DNA of 64,000 nt. Source: Chryseobacterium panacisoli (GTDB taxonomy: Bacteria; Bacteroidota; Bacteroidia; Flavobacteriales; Weeksellaceae). Below the pieces are notes generated by a model that saw only the letters and a list, made by a program, of their open reading frames with translations, was not told the DNA's origin and ran no database searches. A program made the translations under genes and the position numbers. The DNA lies in the NCBI RefSeq assembly GCF_008274625.1, contig NZ_VTRU01000003.1, positions 310,001 to 374,000 of the forward strand. The letters run 5' to 3'. Positions 17,014 through 26,504 of this stretch are shown here, piece after piece. Numbering within the stretch: the first letter of the stretch is position 1; each line of letters begins with the position of its first letter.

Positions 17014-17832
17014 TTATTTAAAGAAATAAAAATAAATCAACAGGGCAATTCCAACAAAAATACGGTACCAGCCCCAAGGTTTAAATCCGTATTTATTAAG
17101 TACTCCAATGAACGCTTTGATCGCAATAAGTGCAACAATAAACGCAACAATATTTCCGATTACAAAGATCATAATGTGATCCTGTGAAGCCATAATCATT
17201 TCATATCCTTTCTGTGGGTTGGCCGTTTCTTTTCCCCATGTTTTAACAAAAACTGAGTACACAGTTACTGCAAGCATCGTAGGTACAGCAAGAAAGAAAG
17301 AGAATTCTGCAGCCGCTTTTCTGGTAAGTCCCTGTGCCATTCCTCCAATGATAGAAGCCGCACTACGGCTCGTACCCGGCATCATCGCAAGACATTGCCA
17401 AAAACCAATGGTTACTGCATTTCTTACAGTAATTCCTTTCTCATCATCAATTTTAGGATTTTTAAACCATTTGTCAGCAAACAGTAGAACAACACCTCCT
17501 AAAACCAAAACTGAAGAAATAGCGATCTGATTTCCAAGTATAGCTTCAATCTTATCATCGAATAAATATCCCAGAACCAAAGCTGGAACTACAGCAAAAG
17601 CGAGTTTAAAATAGAACTGAATATTATTTAAGTCAAAAAACTTTTTCCAGTATGCCACTACCACCGATAAAATAGCTCCAAACTGAATGGATACTTGAAA
17701 CATTTTTAAAAATTCTGTTTCTTCAAGCCCCATAAGGTTGGCCGTAAATCCCATGTGTGCAGTAGAAGAAATCGGAAGATATTCTGTCAACCCTTCTACG
17801 ATGGCAATAATAATTGCTTTGATTAAATCCAT
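17014..17832 (-). CDS. uppP: Undecaprenyl-diphosphatase UppP (BacA)
   Basis: This 272-residue integral membrane phosphatase converts undecaprenyl diphosphate to the monophosphate, recycling the lipid carrier for peptidoglycan and other envelope polymers. The two signature motifs are present: EGLTEYLPISSTAH near residues 13-26 and PGTSRSAASIIGG in the middle. Hydrophobic segments cover most of the rest. Length is normal. It sits between the DUF3098 gene and truB on the same strand. Confidence 0.96.
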   Translation of the reverse strand: MDLIKAIIIAIVEGLTEYLPISSTAHMGFTANLMGLEETEFLKMFQVSIQFGAILSVVVAYWKKFFDLNNIQFYFKLAFAVVPALVLGYLFDDKIEAILGNQIAISSVLVLGGVVLLFADKWFKNPKIDDEKGITVRNAVTIGFWQCLAMMPGTSRSAASIIGGMAQGLTRKAAAEFSFFLAVPTMLAVTVYSVFVKTWGKETANPQKGYEMIMASQDHIMIFVIGNIVAFIVALIAIKAFIGVLNKYGFKPWGWYRIFVGIALLIYFYFFK

Positions 17833-17928
17833 ATTCTTTTAAAAAATTAAAAGATTAAGAGATCCGGAAATTCAGAATACATCATTCTCAATTTCTTAAT
17901 CTCTTAATCTCAAAATATAAAAATTTAT

Positions 17929-18225
17929 TTATTTTCTTTTTAAGATAGCGTATACTTCTATTACAAATCCTATAACGACAAACAGTGGTGCTATCCTGAT
18001 TCTTCTCAGAGAAAAGATATCATCATTCCATGAGTTCGGGTCAAATTTACCATCTACCGTATTGGCATCCGGGCCCATCATCAGTAGAAATCCTACGACA
18101 ATAAATGCCAGTCCTATCAGCATCCACTTGAAATTCTGCGGTCCGAAATAGAAAGCGTTTTCCTGTGGTACTTCAGCTTCATGTCCAAAGTCTGAAGCGG
18201 AAAATTTATTTGTTTTTTTGCTCAT
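17929..18225 (-). CDS. DUF3098 small membrane protein
   Basis: This 98-residue protein has two membrane segments, at about 34-50 (MLIGLAFIVVGFLLMMG) and about 78-93 (APLFVVIGFVIEVYAIL). The central GPDAN and NDDIFSLRRI stretches match the DUF3098 family of Bacteroidota. Its molecular role is unknown. It begins 2 bases after the ftsX stop and is followed by uppP, so a link to cell-envelope growth or division is suggested by gene order. Confidence 0.85.
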   Translation of the reverse strand: MSKKTNKFSASDFGHEAEVPQENAFYFGPQNFKWMLIGLAFIVVGFLLMMGPDANTVDGKFDPNSWNDDIFSLRRIRIAPLFVVIGFVIEVYAILKRK

Positions 18226-18227
18226 TG

Positions 18228-19127
18228 TTAAGAGTAATATAAATCGTCAACGTTTGATTTCAAGAATCTCCATGTAGCGAAAATTGTACTTAAGACAGAG
18301 ATAAAAACTCCTACTCCCAATACTAAAATCACTAACCAGAAGTACTGGTTATTATCCTGTACGAAAGCAGAACCAATCTGGCTTGTGAAATAATACCAGA
18401 CACCACCTAAAGCAATAAGACCAATTACAGAACCAATAGCTCCTAAAATGATAGCTTCTATGATGAAAGGCTTAAGGATAAATCTTCTTTTCGCTCCTAC
18501 CAACTGCATTGTTTTAATAATAAATCTCTTCGAGAATATTTTCAGACGGATAGAGTTGTTGATCAATACAACCGCCAATACCAGAAACAGAATTGAAAAT
18601 CCAAAGATCCATTTTAAGATTCTGCTCAGATTATTGTAAACATCTACCATTAAAGTACTGTCATTTTTAACATCGATAATCCCGGGAACTGATTTGATCT
18701 CTTTAATAGCTTCATCAATTTTTGCCGGATCTACGAATTCTGGTTTTAAAGCAACTTCAATAGACGAAGGAAAAATATTTTCTTCGAACAATGCATCACT
18801 GTCAATCCCCATACTTTTCTTAGCTTCTATTGCAGCCATGCTTCTGGAAATATAGGTTGCTTTTTTTACTGGAGCTAGTGTCTGTACCTTTTTAAAAGTT
18901 TCTTCCTCCAGTTTTGCAATTTTTACAGAATCTTTAGCATCATAATTTTCATCAAAGTAGGCGTTCACCACCAATTGTTCTTTGATATAGTCAGAATATT
19001 TCTGGGCATTAATCAAAATAAGCCCCATTAATCCTAACAAAAATAACACTAAGGCAATACTTATCACTACTGTAATATTGCTGGACCGAAGCCTTTTCTT
19101 ATTAAATTCATCTACAGATTTAGCCAT
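18228..19127 (-). CDS. ftsX: Cell-division ABC transporter permease-like protein FtsX
   Basis: This 299-residue protein has the FtsX layout. A cytoplasmic N-terminus is followed by membrane segment 1 at about 17-41, then an extracytoplasmic domain at about 45-165 (AYFDENYDAKDSVKIAKLEE, ATYISRSMAAIEAKKSMGID). Three membrane segments near the C-terminus include ILKWIFGFSILFLVLAVVLI and AIILGAIGSVIGLIALGGVW. In other bacteria FtsX pairs with the ATPase FtsE and activates peptidoglycan hydrolases at the septum. ftsE is not in the window. It is divergent from rsmA and first in a likely ftsX-DUF3098-uppP-truB unit. Confidence 0.93.
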   Translation of the reverse strand: MAKSVDEFNKKRLRSSNITVVISIALVLFLLGLMGLILINAQKYSDYIKEQLVVNAYFDENYDAKDSVKIAKLEEETFKKVQTLAPVKKATYISRSMAAIEAKKSMGIDSDALFEENIFPSSIEVALKPEFVDPAKIDEAIKEIKSVPGIIDVKNDSTLMVDVYNNLSRILKWIFGFSILFLVLAVVLINNSIRLKIFSKRFIIKTMQLVGAKRRFILKPFIIEAIILGAIGSVIGLIALGGVWYYFTSQIGSAFVQDNNQYFWLVILVLGVGVFISVLSTIFATWRFLKSNVDDLYYS

Positions 19128-19218
19128 TAATATTAAAATTTTTGGCTAAAATAGAAAAAAACTTCCGAAATTTGGGACGAAATAAAGAAAATCATTGTTA
19201 ATAAAATCATAAAAAACC

Positions 19219-19989
19219 TTGAGTGTAAAAGCAAAAAAACATCTTGGACAGCACTTCCTGACAGATGAAAACATCGCAAGAAAAATCGTAGAAGGTCTTA
19301 GTTTTGAGAACTATAATAATATTATGGAAGTGGGGCCCGGAATGGGAGTTCTTACCAAATATCTTCTTGAAAAGGATCAGAACATTTATCTTGCAGAGAT
19401 CGATACAGAGTCTATCGAATACCTGAAAAAAAATTATACAAAGGTTACTGAAGAGACTTTTGTGGGAGATTTCCTGAAACAGGACTTCAGTTTTATCAAA
19501 GATGATCAGATTGCTATCATTGGTAACTTCCCATATAATATATCATCACAGATCTTGTTTCAGATTGTAGATCATTATCAACTGATCCCGGAAATGGTAG
19601 GAATGTTCCAGAAAGAGGTGGCTGAGAGAACGGCTGCCGTTCCGAGAACTAAAGATTACGGTATTCTTTCTGTCCTGATACAGGCTTATTATGATGTATC
19701 TTACATGTTTACGGTACATGAAAACGTCTTCAATCCACCACCAAAAGTAAAATCAGGAGTAATTCGTCTTACGAGAAATCCTAAGGAAGGTCTTTCGGGC
19801 AACGAAATTCTCTTTAAGCAGATTGTAAAAACAGGATTCAACCAAAGAAGAAAAAAATTATCTAATGCACTGAAATCCTTAACTATTCCTGAAGCTTTAA
19901 AAGGCCATGAGTTTTTGGATAAAAGAGCGGAAGAACTGAGTGTATCAGATTTCATACACTTCGCCAATCTCTGGAAAGAAAATCAATAA
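19219..19989 (+). CDS. rsmA: 16S rRNA dimethyladenosine transferase RsmA (KsgA)
   Basis: This 256-residue SAM-dependent methyltransferase dimethylates two adjacent adenosines near the 3' end of 16S rRNA. Motifs are KKHLGQHFLTD at the N-terminus, EVGPGMGVLT (SAM binding), NFPYNISS (the NxPY-type catalytic motif) and VFNPPPKVKSGVIRL. The only reasonable start is TTG at 19219, giving MSVKAKKHLGQHF, as no ATG lies ahead of the conserved N-terminus. It is followed by a terminator. Confidence 0.95.
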   Translation: MSVKAKKHLGQHFLTDENIARKIVEGLSFENYNNIMEVGPGMGVLTKYLLEKDQNIYLAEIDTESIEYLKKNYTKVTEETFVGDFLKQDFSFIKDDQIAIIGNFPYNISSQILFQIVDHYQLIPEMVGMFQKEVAERTAAVPRTKDYGILSVLIQAYYDVSYMFTVHENVFNPPPKVKSGVIRLTRNPKEGLSGNEILFKQIVKTGFNQRRKKLSNALKSLTIPEALKGHEFLDKRAEELSVSDFIHFANLWKENQ

Positions 19990-20002
19990 ACTTCAATAAT
20001 AC

Positions 20003-20029
20003 AAGCTTCTGATAAAGGAGCTTTTTTTT
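20003..20029 (+). terminator. Terminator of rsmA
   Basis: aagcttct (20003-20010) pairs with aggagctt (20016-20023), with one wobble, and is followed by a run of T. Confidence 0.8.
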
Positions 20030-20063
20030 GAATTAGTCACGACAACCTTTATTCCTAAAAAGC

Positions 20064-20098
20064 AGAAAGCCTTTCAAAATACATTTGAAAGGCTTTCT
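20064..20098. terminator. Terminator of the first choice-of-anchor-L gene
   Basis: A 15-bp perfect stem, agaaagcctttcaaa and tttgaaaggctttct, with a 5-base loop, 20 bases beyond the minus-strand stop. T-rich sequence also follows on the plus strand. Confidence 0.85.
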
Positions 20099-20118
20099 TT
20101 TATATTACATTATCAATT

Positions 20119-22476
20119 CTAATTTCTGTTTTTCAGCATGATCCATCCTGACCAGTTCATCTGAGCTTTTGATTTTGGATACTCAAAATTGAACTTATAC
20201 CAGTATGTTGCTGTAGGAAGTCTCTTACCTCCAACTGTTCCGTCCCAGATAGGGTTCTCTTTTGAGAATCTGAACATCTCTACTCCATATCTGTCATACA
20301 CAGAACCTGTAAAGTTTTTAAACTCTCCAAGAGCTTTAAGATCCAGAACATCATTGATTCCGTCTTCGTTCGGAGTAATAATGTTGTTGATCTGCAATGT
20401 AAAGAATTCAAGAGATCCTACACAATGTGTACCCACTCTTCTTACCAAAACGGTATAATTTGTATTGTCTAAAAGATTAGTAAACACGTTTGAATCCTGC
20501 CAGCTGATTCCATTATCAATAGAATATTCCAAAGTACTTGGCATATTGTTCATCGGAGGATTTTCAGCTGTTATTGTTACTGTTTTCTTGATGCTTTCAT
20601 AGTTTAATCCGGTCACAAAAGGAGTAGCTGCACCCATTACTTTAGCCTCAAAAACTTTCTTACAAATTCCGTTATCAATTTCTACGGAATAGATCCCCCA
20701 CTGGTCTACCTCAATTTTCTGTGTTGTAGCACCTGTACTCCAAAGGTATTTAAAGCCATCTCCTGCACCTGCATCAAGAGTCACTTTATCACCGATACAC
20801 ATTTCAACATCTTTTAATGGTGAAGTGATTTCAGGAGTAACCTCGATTCTTATTGTTGCCGGGTTAAGAGATTTACAACCTTTTGTTCCAATGGCATATA
20901 CTGTAAATGTTGTTGTCTGATATAAAGTAACAGTCTGTATATTTCCTGTTCCCATGAAGTTGCTCCATTCGTAAGTATCTCCTCCTTCAGCAGTAAGGGT
21001 TACAGATTCTCCCGGACAGATTTTTATTCTGGAAGCTTTTACCTTAGCAGTTGGAGTTACTTCTTTCAGTAGTTTCAATTCAACCATTTTACTACAGAAA
21101 CCACCATTGGAAACTACAACATAGAGAATCTGGCCATCGTTACCGTTATAGTTTAACGGAGTCTGAATATAATTATCATTCTGCGCTATTGCATCCGCCT
21201 GATCCACGTAGAACTTAAAAATAGCTCCCGGTGTCGGGCTGATGGTAGATGTAATTGTACTTAAGTCAAAAGTGGTAATATCCGGTGTGGTGCAAAGCAG
21301 CAATGTAGCATCCTGAGCCAGCGGAGTTGTTCCCCCATGAATCTGAATACTGGCTTTACCCGGACATGGATTCCCCGGAACACTTACTTCGATAGTATAA
21401 GTACCCGGCTGTATAGCCGTAATTGTGTTGGTAGTAGCATTAGGTACCGGTGCACCATTATAATACCATTGGTATACAAGGTTAGGGTCATTTACAGAAG
21501 CAGTGATTACCTGAGGTACATTATCACAAACGTTGATATCAGAAGGTAATTTTGTTCCTGCAGGGTCTAAAAGGTCTACTCCAATATTGAAAGATCCTCC
21601 TTCCAGAAATACTGCAGAGTCATAGCTGTGGTCACTATAATCGGCAATTACCATTTTGAAATGGTATTGCTGTCCTGCTACTACGGTTGCTGTAGCTGTC
21701 AACGGAATTGTTCTTCCGTTAAAATTGGTTTCCACATTACCGGTGTTATATCCGGCAAAATATTGTTCATTTACAGCACCACAACTGCCTGGTACTGCAG
21801 GGTGAATATTGGTAATACTTACAGGTCCTGCTCCACCGGGAAGCACAGCCATATTCACATAAGGTCCGCCTGAAGTAGGTCTCAATAAGATCGCAAATGC
21901 ATCTGCAAAGGTACAAGGAAATGAACCTGTGTATTCTTCGGATGCAATCAGATAGTTAAATTTAATCTGACTTGTTGTAGGTACGAAATCAAATTCCAAA
22001 AGAACAGCGTCATTCAATCTACTTTCCACAACTCCAATCACCTGTGCAAGATCAGCATCCGATCCTCCACCGTTGACATCACTCAGCCCCCCTTCAAAAC
22101 TGTTTCCTGCTCTTCTGGCATAACCTGTAGAGAGAACGAGTCCGTCTTTAAAAGGGAAATTGGTTGTTGCTTTATGAAAATACCCCCATGCTCTGTCTGC
22201 ATCACTTGCAGCATGATTCGGAGTGATCTTCACATTAGTTACATTCGGGGTCAGGCAGGTATTGGTCCCGGATGAGATCAATACATCTTTTACCATCTTC
22301 TCTATCGTGTAACTTGTTTCAGGATACTGCGGAGCATTCACGTCAATAAAAACTCCTGCCCTTCTGGATAATGCTGTAGGAATTTCCTTTACTTGTTTCC
22401 TGGGTGGCAGATCTTGTGAAAATAAAAAAGTCGAGATGACTAAAAAAAATAAACAAAGCGGTAGATATCTTCTCAT
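20119..22476 (-). CDS. Choice-of-anchor L protein with T9SS type B sorting domain (copy 1)
   Basis: This 785-residue secreted surface protein begins with a signal peptide (MRRYLPLCLFFLVISTFLFS). A choice-of-anchor-L domain occupies about 55-310, seen in the WGYFHKATTNFPF, ILSTGYA-type and DFVPTTSQIKFNYLIASEEY segments. Ig-like/PKD-like repeats follow, with 'VYQWYYNGAPVPNA', 'KICPGESVTLTAEGG' and 'DKVTLDAGAGDG' signatures. The tail NNIITPNEDGINDVLDLKAL is a gliding-motility-associated type B sorting domain ending in GWIMLKNRN. Function is unknown and adhesion is inferred. It is the shortest-spaced member of a tandem family of three, and has a -7 box TAAATTTG at 22493-22500. Confidence 0.9.
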   Translation of the reverse strand: MRRYLPLCLFFLVISTFLFSQDLPPRKQVKEIPTALSRRAGVFIDVNAPQYPETSYTIEKMVKDVLISSGTNTCLTPNVTNVKITPNHAASDADRAWGYFHKATTNFPFKDGLVLSTGYARRAGNSFEGGLSDVNGGGSDADLAQVIGVVESRLNDAVLLEFDFVPTTSQIKFNYLIASEEYTGSFPCTFADAFAILLRPTSGGPYVNMAVLPGGAGPVSITNIHPAVPGSCGAVNEQYFAGYNTGNVETNFNGRTIPLTATATVVAGQQYHFKMVIADYSDHSYDSAVFLEGGSFNIGVDLLDPAGTKLPSDINVCDNVPQVITASVNDPNLVYQWYYNGAPVPNATTNTITAIQPGTYTIEVSVPGNPCPGKASIQIHGGTTPLAQDATLLLCTTPDITTFDLSTITSTISPTPGAIFKFYVDQADAIAQNDNYIQTPLNYNGNDGQILYVVVSNGGFCSKMVELKLLKEVTPTAKVKASRIKICPGESVTLTAEGGDTYEWSNFMGTGNIQTVTLYQTTTFTVYAIGTKGCKSLNPATIRIEVTPEITSPLKDVEMCIGDKVTLDAGAGDGFKYLWSTGATTQKIEVDQWGIYSVEIDNGICKKVFEAKVMGAATPFVTGLNYESIKKTVTITAENPPMNNMPSTLEYSIDNGISWQDSNVFTNLLDNTNYTVLVRRVGTHCVGSLEFFTLQINNIITPNEDGINDVLDLKALGEFKNFTGSVYDRYGVEMFRFSKENPIWDGTVGGKRLPTATYWYKFNFEYPKSKAQMNWSGWIMLKNRN

Positions 22477-22692
22477 AATATTTTTGTTTCAACAAATTTA
22501 ATTTTTTTTTAAATATCTCACATACATATTTATATTTTTTACCATAAAAAAACAAAATAAGAACCTCTTAAAGTAAACTTTCGTTAATTAGCTCCTTATA
22601 AAGAATGTGGTAGTATCGTGTTACAAATCGTTTTAACATATTTATTCTCTCATGAAAATAATTCACAAAACGTGATAACATTTACAGCATAA

Positions 22693-22730
22693 AGCAACAA
22701 AATCTTTCATTGCTGAAAGATTTTGTTGCT
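22693..22730. terminator. Terminator of the second choice-of-anchor-L gene
   Basis: A 17-bp perfect stem, agcaacaaaatctttca and its complement, with loop ttgc, 22 bases after the minus-strand stop codon. Confidence 0.85.
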
Positions 22731-22751
22731 TATTTTTTATTTTAATAAATT

Positions 22752-25700
22752 TTAGTTTCTGTTTTTTAAAAGAATCCAGCCTGAGCGTTGTTCCATTTTC
22801 TTACTGGCCGGGTTTTCCCACTGTACTCTATACCAATAGGTCCCTGTAGAAAGGTTGATTCCTTTTAAAGATCCAGTCCAGATAACATCTCCTTTCGCAG
22901 CTTTGAATACCTCGGCACCATATCTGTCAAAAATAGAAGCTGCAAAATCTTTGTATCCGCTGATTCCTGTGAAATCTATCGTATCATTTACACCATCCAT
23001 ATTAGGAGTAATAGCATTGCTGATAACGAATGTAAAGTAATCCAGTGAAGTACCGCATTTGGCACCTTTTACCCTTACCATAAGAGAATACATTGTATTG
23101 TTCAGGATACCGGTAAATATATTCGACGTCTGCCACGTCAGTCCTCCATCTATTGAATATTCTAAAGTACCTCCTGTTGGATTGCTTGCCGTAAGGGTAA
23201 GAATATGATTATCATATACTACATTGGTAAACTGTGGCAGGTCAGGATTAATCAGCTGAGCAGAGAACGTCTTGGAACAAACTCCATTACTGATGATCAC
23301 AGAATAAGTGCCGGCAACATTAGTTGTTATTGTCTGAGTGGTTGCTCCTGTATTCCATAAGTAAGTATAGTTTGGTCCAGGGCCTGCATCAAGGGTAGCT
23401 TTATCTCCGGCACAAGCAAATACATCCTTCAATGTAGAAACAATTGCAGGAACTACTTCAATAGTAACTTTAGCCGGATTCACAGAGCTACATCCGTTTC
23501 CTCCCAATGCGAATACCGAATATTCTGTTGTTGTGGTAGGCGTAACAATCTGCGTATTTCCATTTCCGGTAAGCCCTATCCAGTTATAAGTAATTCCTCC
23601 TGTAGCCGTTAATGTCACAGATTCGCCTTCGCAAATTTTTAATTTGGATGCTGTAAGTCCTGCTATAGGTGGGCCTACCTGAACAGTGACTGTTGCTGGT
23701 GTTGCAGAAATACATCCGTTAGCTCCAACAGCAAAAACGGTATATACTGTAGTTGTAGTAGGTGAAACTACCTGAGTACTTCCGTTTCCGGTAAGACCGT
23801 TGCCCCAGTTATAGGTTACCCCTCCCGAAGCTGTTAATGTTACAGATTCTCCTATACAAATACGAGGTACTGACGAAACAAGAGCAGCAACCGGTTGTAC
23901 TTTATCCTCCTGTACTGTTACGGTTGAAGTATAGGTACAGCTCAGGTTTCCTGGTTGTGATACGTTAGTAACCGTTAAAGTATATGTTCCACCAGCGCTT
24001 ACAACAGGCGTAAGTGTAGTTCCTCCAGACACAATAGTTCCTCCGGTTGTTGTCCAAGCAATAGTAGATCCTGCAGGTACTACAGATGCTGAAGCGTTGA
24101 GTGTAATCTGAGGAGTTGTACAGGTAATTGTTTGCGGCGCTGCGATTGTAAGGGTTGTTTGAGCGGTGCTTAATAATTGCAGAGACACTACATAGCTACA
24201 ACCTCCGTTACTTGCCAATACATAAATAGTCTGGCTTCCTCCCGGTGGTGTATATGTTGTAGGTGTTGCAATAAAGTTTCCGTTAGCAGCATTGGCATCA
24301 GCCTGATTGACATAGTAAGTAAAAGTAACTCCTCCTGCTGTTGTGATCTGAGGCTGAGCTTCTGTAAGATTATAAGTTAATCCTGGCTGATAACATTTAT
24401 GTAATGTTGCATTTTGTGCCGTAAAAGGTTCTGATACTTCAATTGTTATAGTAGCCGGGTTTTGAGAGACACAACCATTAGCACCTACAGCTGTTACAGT
24501 ATAAGTAGTGGTAACCGTAGGAGAAACAACCTGTGTACTGCCGTTTCCGGTAAGACCATTACCCCAATTATAGGTAGCACCTCCTGATGCGGTAAGTGTT
24601 GTTGATTGACCTTTACAGATTTTTATTTTGCTTGCGGTAAGTCCTGTAACCGGTGGAGCACTGTTTCCTGTTACTGTCACATTACCCACTGCTGTACAGC
24701 TAATATTACCTGGCTGATAAACTTTTGTTATTGTTAAAGTATAAGTTCCGGCAGCATTGATAACAGGATTTAGAGTTGTAGCACCCGAAACAATATTTCC
24801 GCCGGTAGTTGTCCAGTTGAATGTAGCACCTGTAGGATAAACGGAAGCTGATGCATCCAGTGTAGTCTGAGAATTGGCACATGTTAATACTATCGGCGGA
24901 GCAATAGTAGGTGTCATCTGTGGTGCTTTTACCAATTGAAGCTGTGCAACCTTCGCACAAGGGCCGTTTGCTACTCGTACATATACTGTTCCGCCTGCAC
25001 TCTGGTAAGTTGTAGGAGTTGGAATTGTATTGGTATTTCCTGCATTAGCATCTGCCAAAGTAGCATAATATGAAAACACAGCTCCTGGAGTAGTACTTAT
25101 TGAAGCCTGTGCTGAAGGTAAATTAAATGTAGCATTTCCGGCAGCATAACAGGCCGTTAAAGTAGCATTCTGTACCGTAGGAGATGTTCCTCCCACTACT
25201 GTAATGGTAGCCTCTCCCGGGCAGGTATTCCCCTGAATATAAACCTTAACAGTATAAACTCCTGGTGCTGTTGCCGTATAACTTGCATTGGTAGCTCCAG
25301 CAATCGGATTGGTTCCCAAATACCACTGATAGGTTATGTTAGGTCCCTGAACAGAAGCTGTAAAAGTCTGCGGTGTATTATCGCACATATTTACAGATCC
25401 CGGAAGCTGTACCCCTGCGGGGTCCAGAATTTTCACTCCAATATCGAAAGACCCTGCTTCCAAAAATACGGCAGAATCAAAATTGGGATCCTGATAGTCG
25501 GCAAGAACAATTTTAAAATGGTAGGTTTCCCCTGGAATTACAGTTGCTTTTGCTGTCAGAGGAATGGTACGCCCATTGAAATTGGTTTCAATCTGAGCGG
25601 TATTGGTACCTCCGTAATAGGCTTCATTTTTAGGCCCGCAGTTTTGATACTGAGGATGTATATTGGTAACACTTACAGCTCCTGCTCCTCCCGGAAGCAC

Positions 25701-26336
25701 TGCAAGATTGGTATAATTAGGATCAGATGCTTTTTTTAATAATAGGGCGAAACCATCTGTAATCGTACACGGAAAGTTTTGCTGGTATTCTTTAGAAGCA
25801 AATAAATATCTGAAAGTAATTTCAGTAGAAGCAGCTACAAAGTCAAACTCTATAGACGTAGCATTGGTTAGGTTATTATTACCGATTCCCAAAGCGTTCG
25901 CCAGATCTACATCTCCTCCGGTTCCAAGGTCATCACTTAAAGTTCCCTGAAGAGTATTCCCTGCTTTATTGGCATATCCGGTAGAAAGTATAATTCCTTT
26001 ACTAAACGGAAAATTGGTATTTGATTTATTAAAATATCCCCAGCTTCGGTTCTGATTGGAAGCAGGTAAATTGGGAGACACTGTTACATTGCTTACACTT
26101 GAACTGGTACAGGTAGTACCTCCTGATATAAGAACATCATTGATAAGCTGGGTTATAGGATAGCCTGATTCCGGGTAACTTGGTGCATTCACATCTATAA
26201 AAGCACCCGCTCTCAAGGAAGCAGCACTCGGTTTTCTAGCAATTTCTACCCTTCCTCTATTTTGAGCCAAAATAAAGTTGCCTATGAAAACTAAAAATAA
26301 CGCTAAAAATAAATTTCCTCTCCTCCTATTTAACAT
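22752..26336 (-). CDS. Choice-of-anchor L protein with T9SS type B sorting domain (copy 2, expanded)
   Basis: This 1194-residue paralogue of the flanking genes has a signal peptide (LFLALFLVFIGNFILAQ) and a choice-of-anchor-L domain at about 50-310. The central region is expanded with repeated Ig-like modules. The motif KICKGQSTTLTASGGATYNW and close variants (RICIGESVTLTASGGVTYNW, KLKICEGESVTLTATGG) recur, and 'TYYVNQADANAANGN'-type modules alternate with them. The type B tail (NAITPNMDGVNDTIDFTGIS) ends in GWILLKNRN. The size difference from the neighbours is explained by extra module copies. Surface adhesion is inferred. Confidence 0.9.
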   Translation of the reverse strand: MLNRRRGNLFLALFLVFIGNFILAQNRGRVEIARKPSAASLRAGAFIDVNAPSYPESGYPITQLINDVLISGGTTCTSSSVSNVTVSPNLPASNQNRSWGYFNKSNTNFPFSKGIILSTGYANKAGNTLQGTLSDDLGTGGDVDLANALGIGNNNLTNATSIEFDFVAASTEITFRYLFASKEYQQNFPCTITDGFALLLKKASDPNYTNLAVLPGGAGAVSVTNIHPQYQNCGPKNEAYYGGTNTAQIETNFNGRTIPLTAKATVIPGETYHFKIVLADYQDPNFDSAVFLEAGSFDIGVKILDPAGVQLPGSVNMCDNTPQTFTASVQGPNITYQWYLGTNPIAGATNASYTATAPGVYTVKVYIQGNTCPGEATITVVGGTSPTVQNATLTACYAAGNATFNLPSAQASISTTPGAVFSYYATLADANAGNTNTIPTPTTYQSAGGTVYVRVANGPCAKVAQLQLVKAPQMTPTIAPPIVLTCANSQTTLDASASVYPTGATFNWTTTGGNIVSGATTLNPVINAAGTYTLTITKVYQPGNISCTAVGNVTVTGNSAPPVTGLTASKIKICKGQSTTLTASGGATYNWGNGLTGNGSTQVVSPTVTTTYTVTAVGANGCVSQNPATITIEVSEPFTAQNATLHKCYQPGLTYNLTEAQPQITTAGGVTFTYYVNQADANAANGNFIATPTTYTPPGGSQTIYVLASNGGCSYVVSLQLLSTAQTTLTIAAPQTITCTTPQITLNASASVVPAGSTIAWTTTGGTIVSGGTTLTPVVSAGGTYTLTVTNVSQPGNLSCTYTSTVTVQEDKVQPVAALVSSVPRICIGESVTLTASGGVTYNWGNGLTGNGSTQVVSPTTTTVYTVFAVGANGCISATPATVTVQVGPPIAGLTASKLKICEGESVTLTATGGITYNWIGLTGNGNTQIVTPTTTTEYSVFALGGNGCSSVNPAKVTIEVVPAIVSTLKDVFACAGDKATLDAGPGPNYTYLWNTGATTQTITTNVAGTYSVIISNGVCSKTFSAQLINPDLPQFTNVVYDNHILTLTASNPTGGTLEYSIDGGLTWQTSNIFTGILNNTMYSLMVRVKGAKCGTSLDYFTFVISNAITPNMDGVNDTIDFTGISGYKDFAASIFDRYGAEVFKAAKGDVIWTGSLKGINLSTGTYWYRVQWENPASKKMEQRSGWILLKNRN

Positions 26337-26352
26337 TTTATATTATTTTAAA

Positions 26353-26384
26353 CAAAAATACTATTTTTTTTAATTGAAATTCAA
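26353..26384 (-). promoter_or_regulatory. Promoter of the expanded choice-of-anchor-L gene
   Basis: Minus strand: TTG (-33) at 26382-26384, a 21-base spacer, then TATTTTTG (-7) at 26353-26360. Transcription would start about 11 bases ahead of the ATG. Confidence 0.7.
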
Positions 26385-26463
26385 GTTAACACAATTTACA
26401 TTATTACTAACGCAAATTTATTTATGTTAGGATATCAACTCTATTTATTTTAATATAATAAAA

Positions 26464-26489
26464 AAAGACTGACAAAATAGCCAGTCTTT
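26464..26489 (-). terminator. Terminator of the third choice-of-anchor-L gene
   Basis: aaagactg (26464-26471) pairs with cagtcttt (26482-26489). The minus-strand T-run corresponds to the A-run starting at 26459. Confidence 0.75.
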
Positions 26490-26504
26490 CGATTATAGTT
26501 TTAA

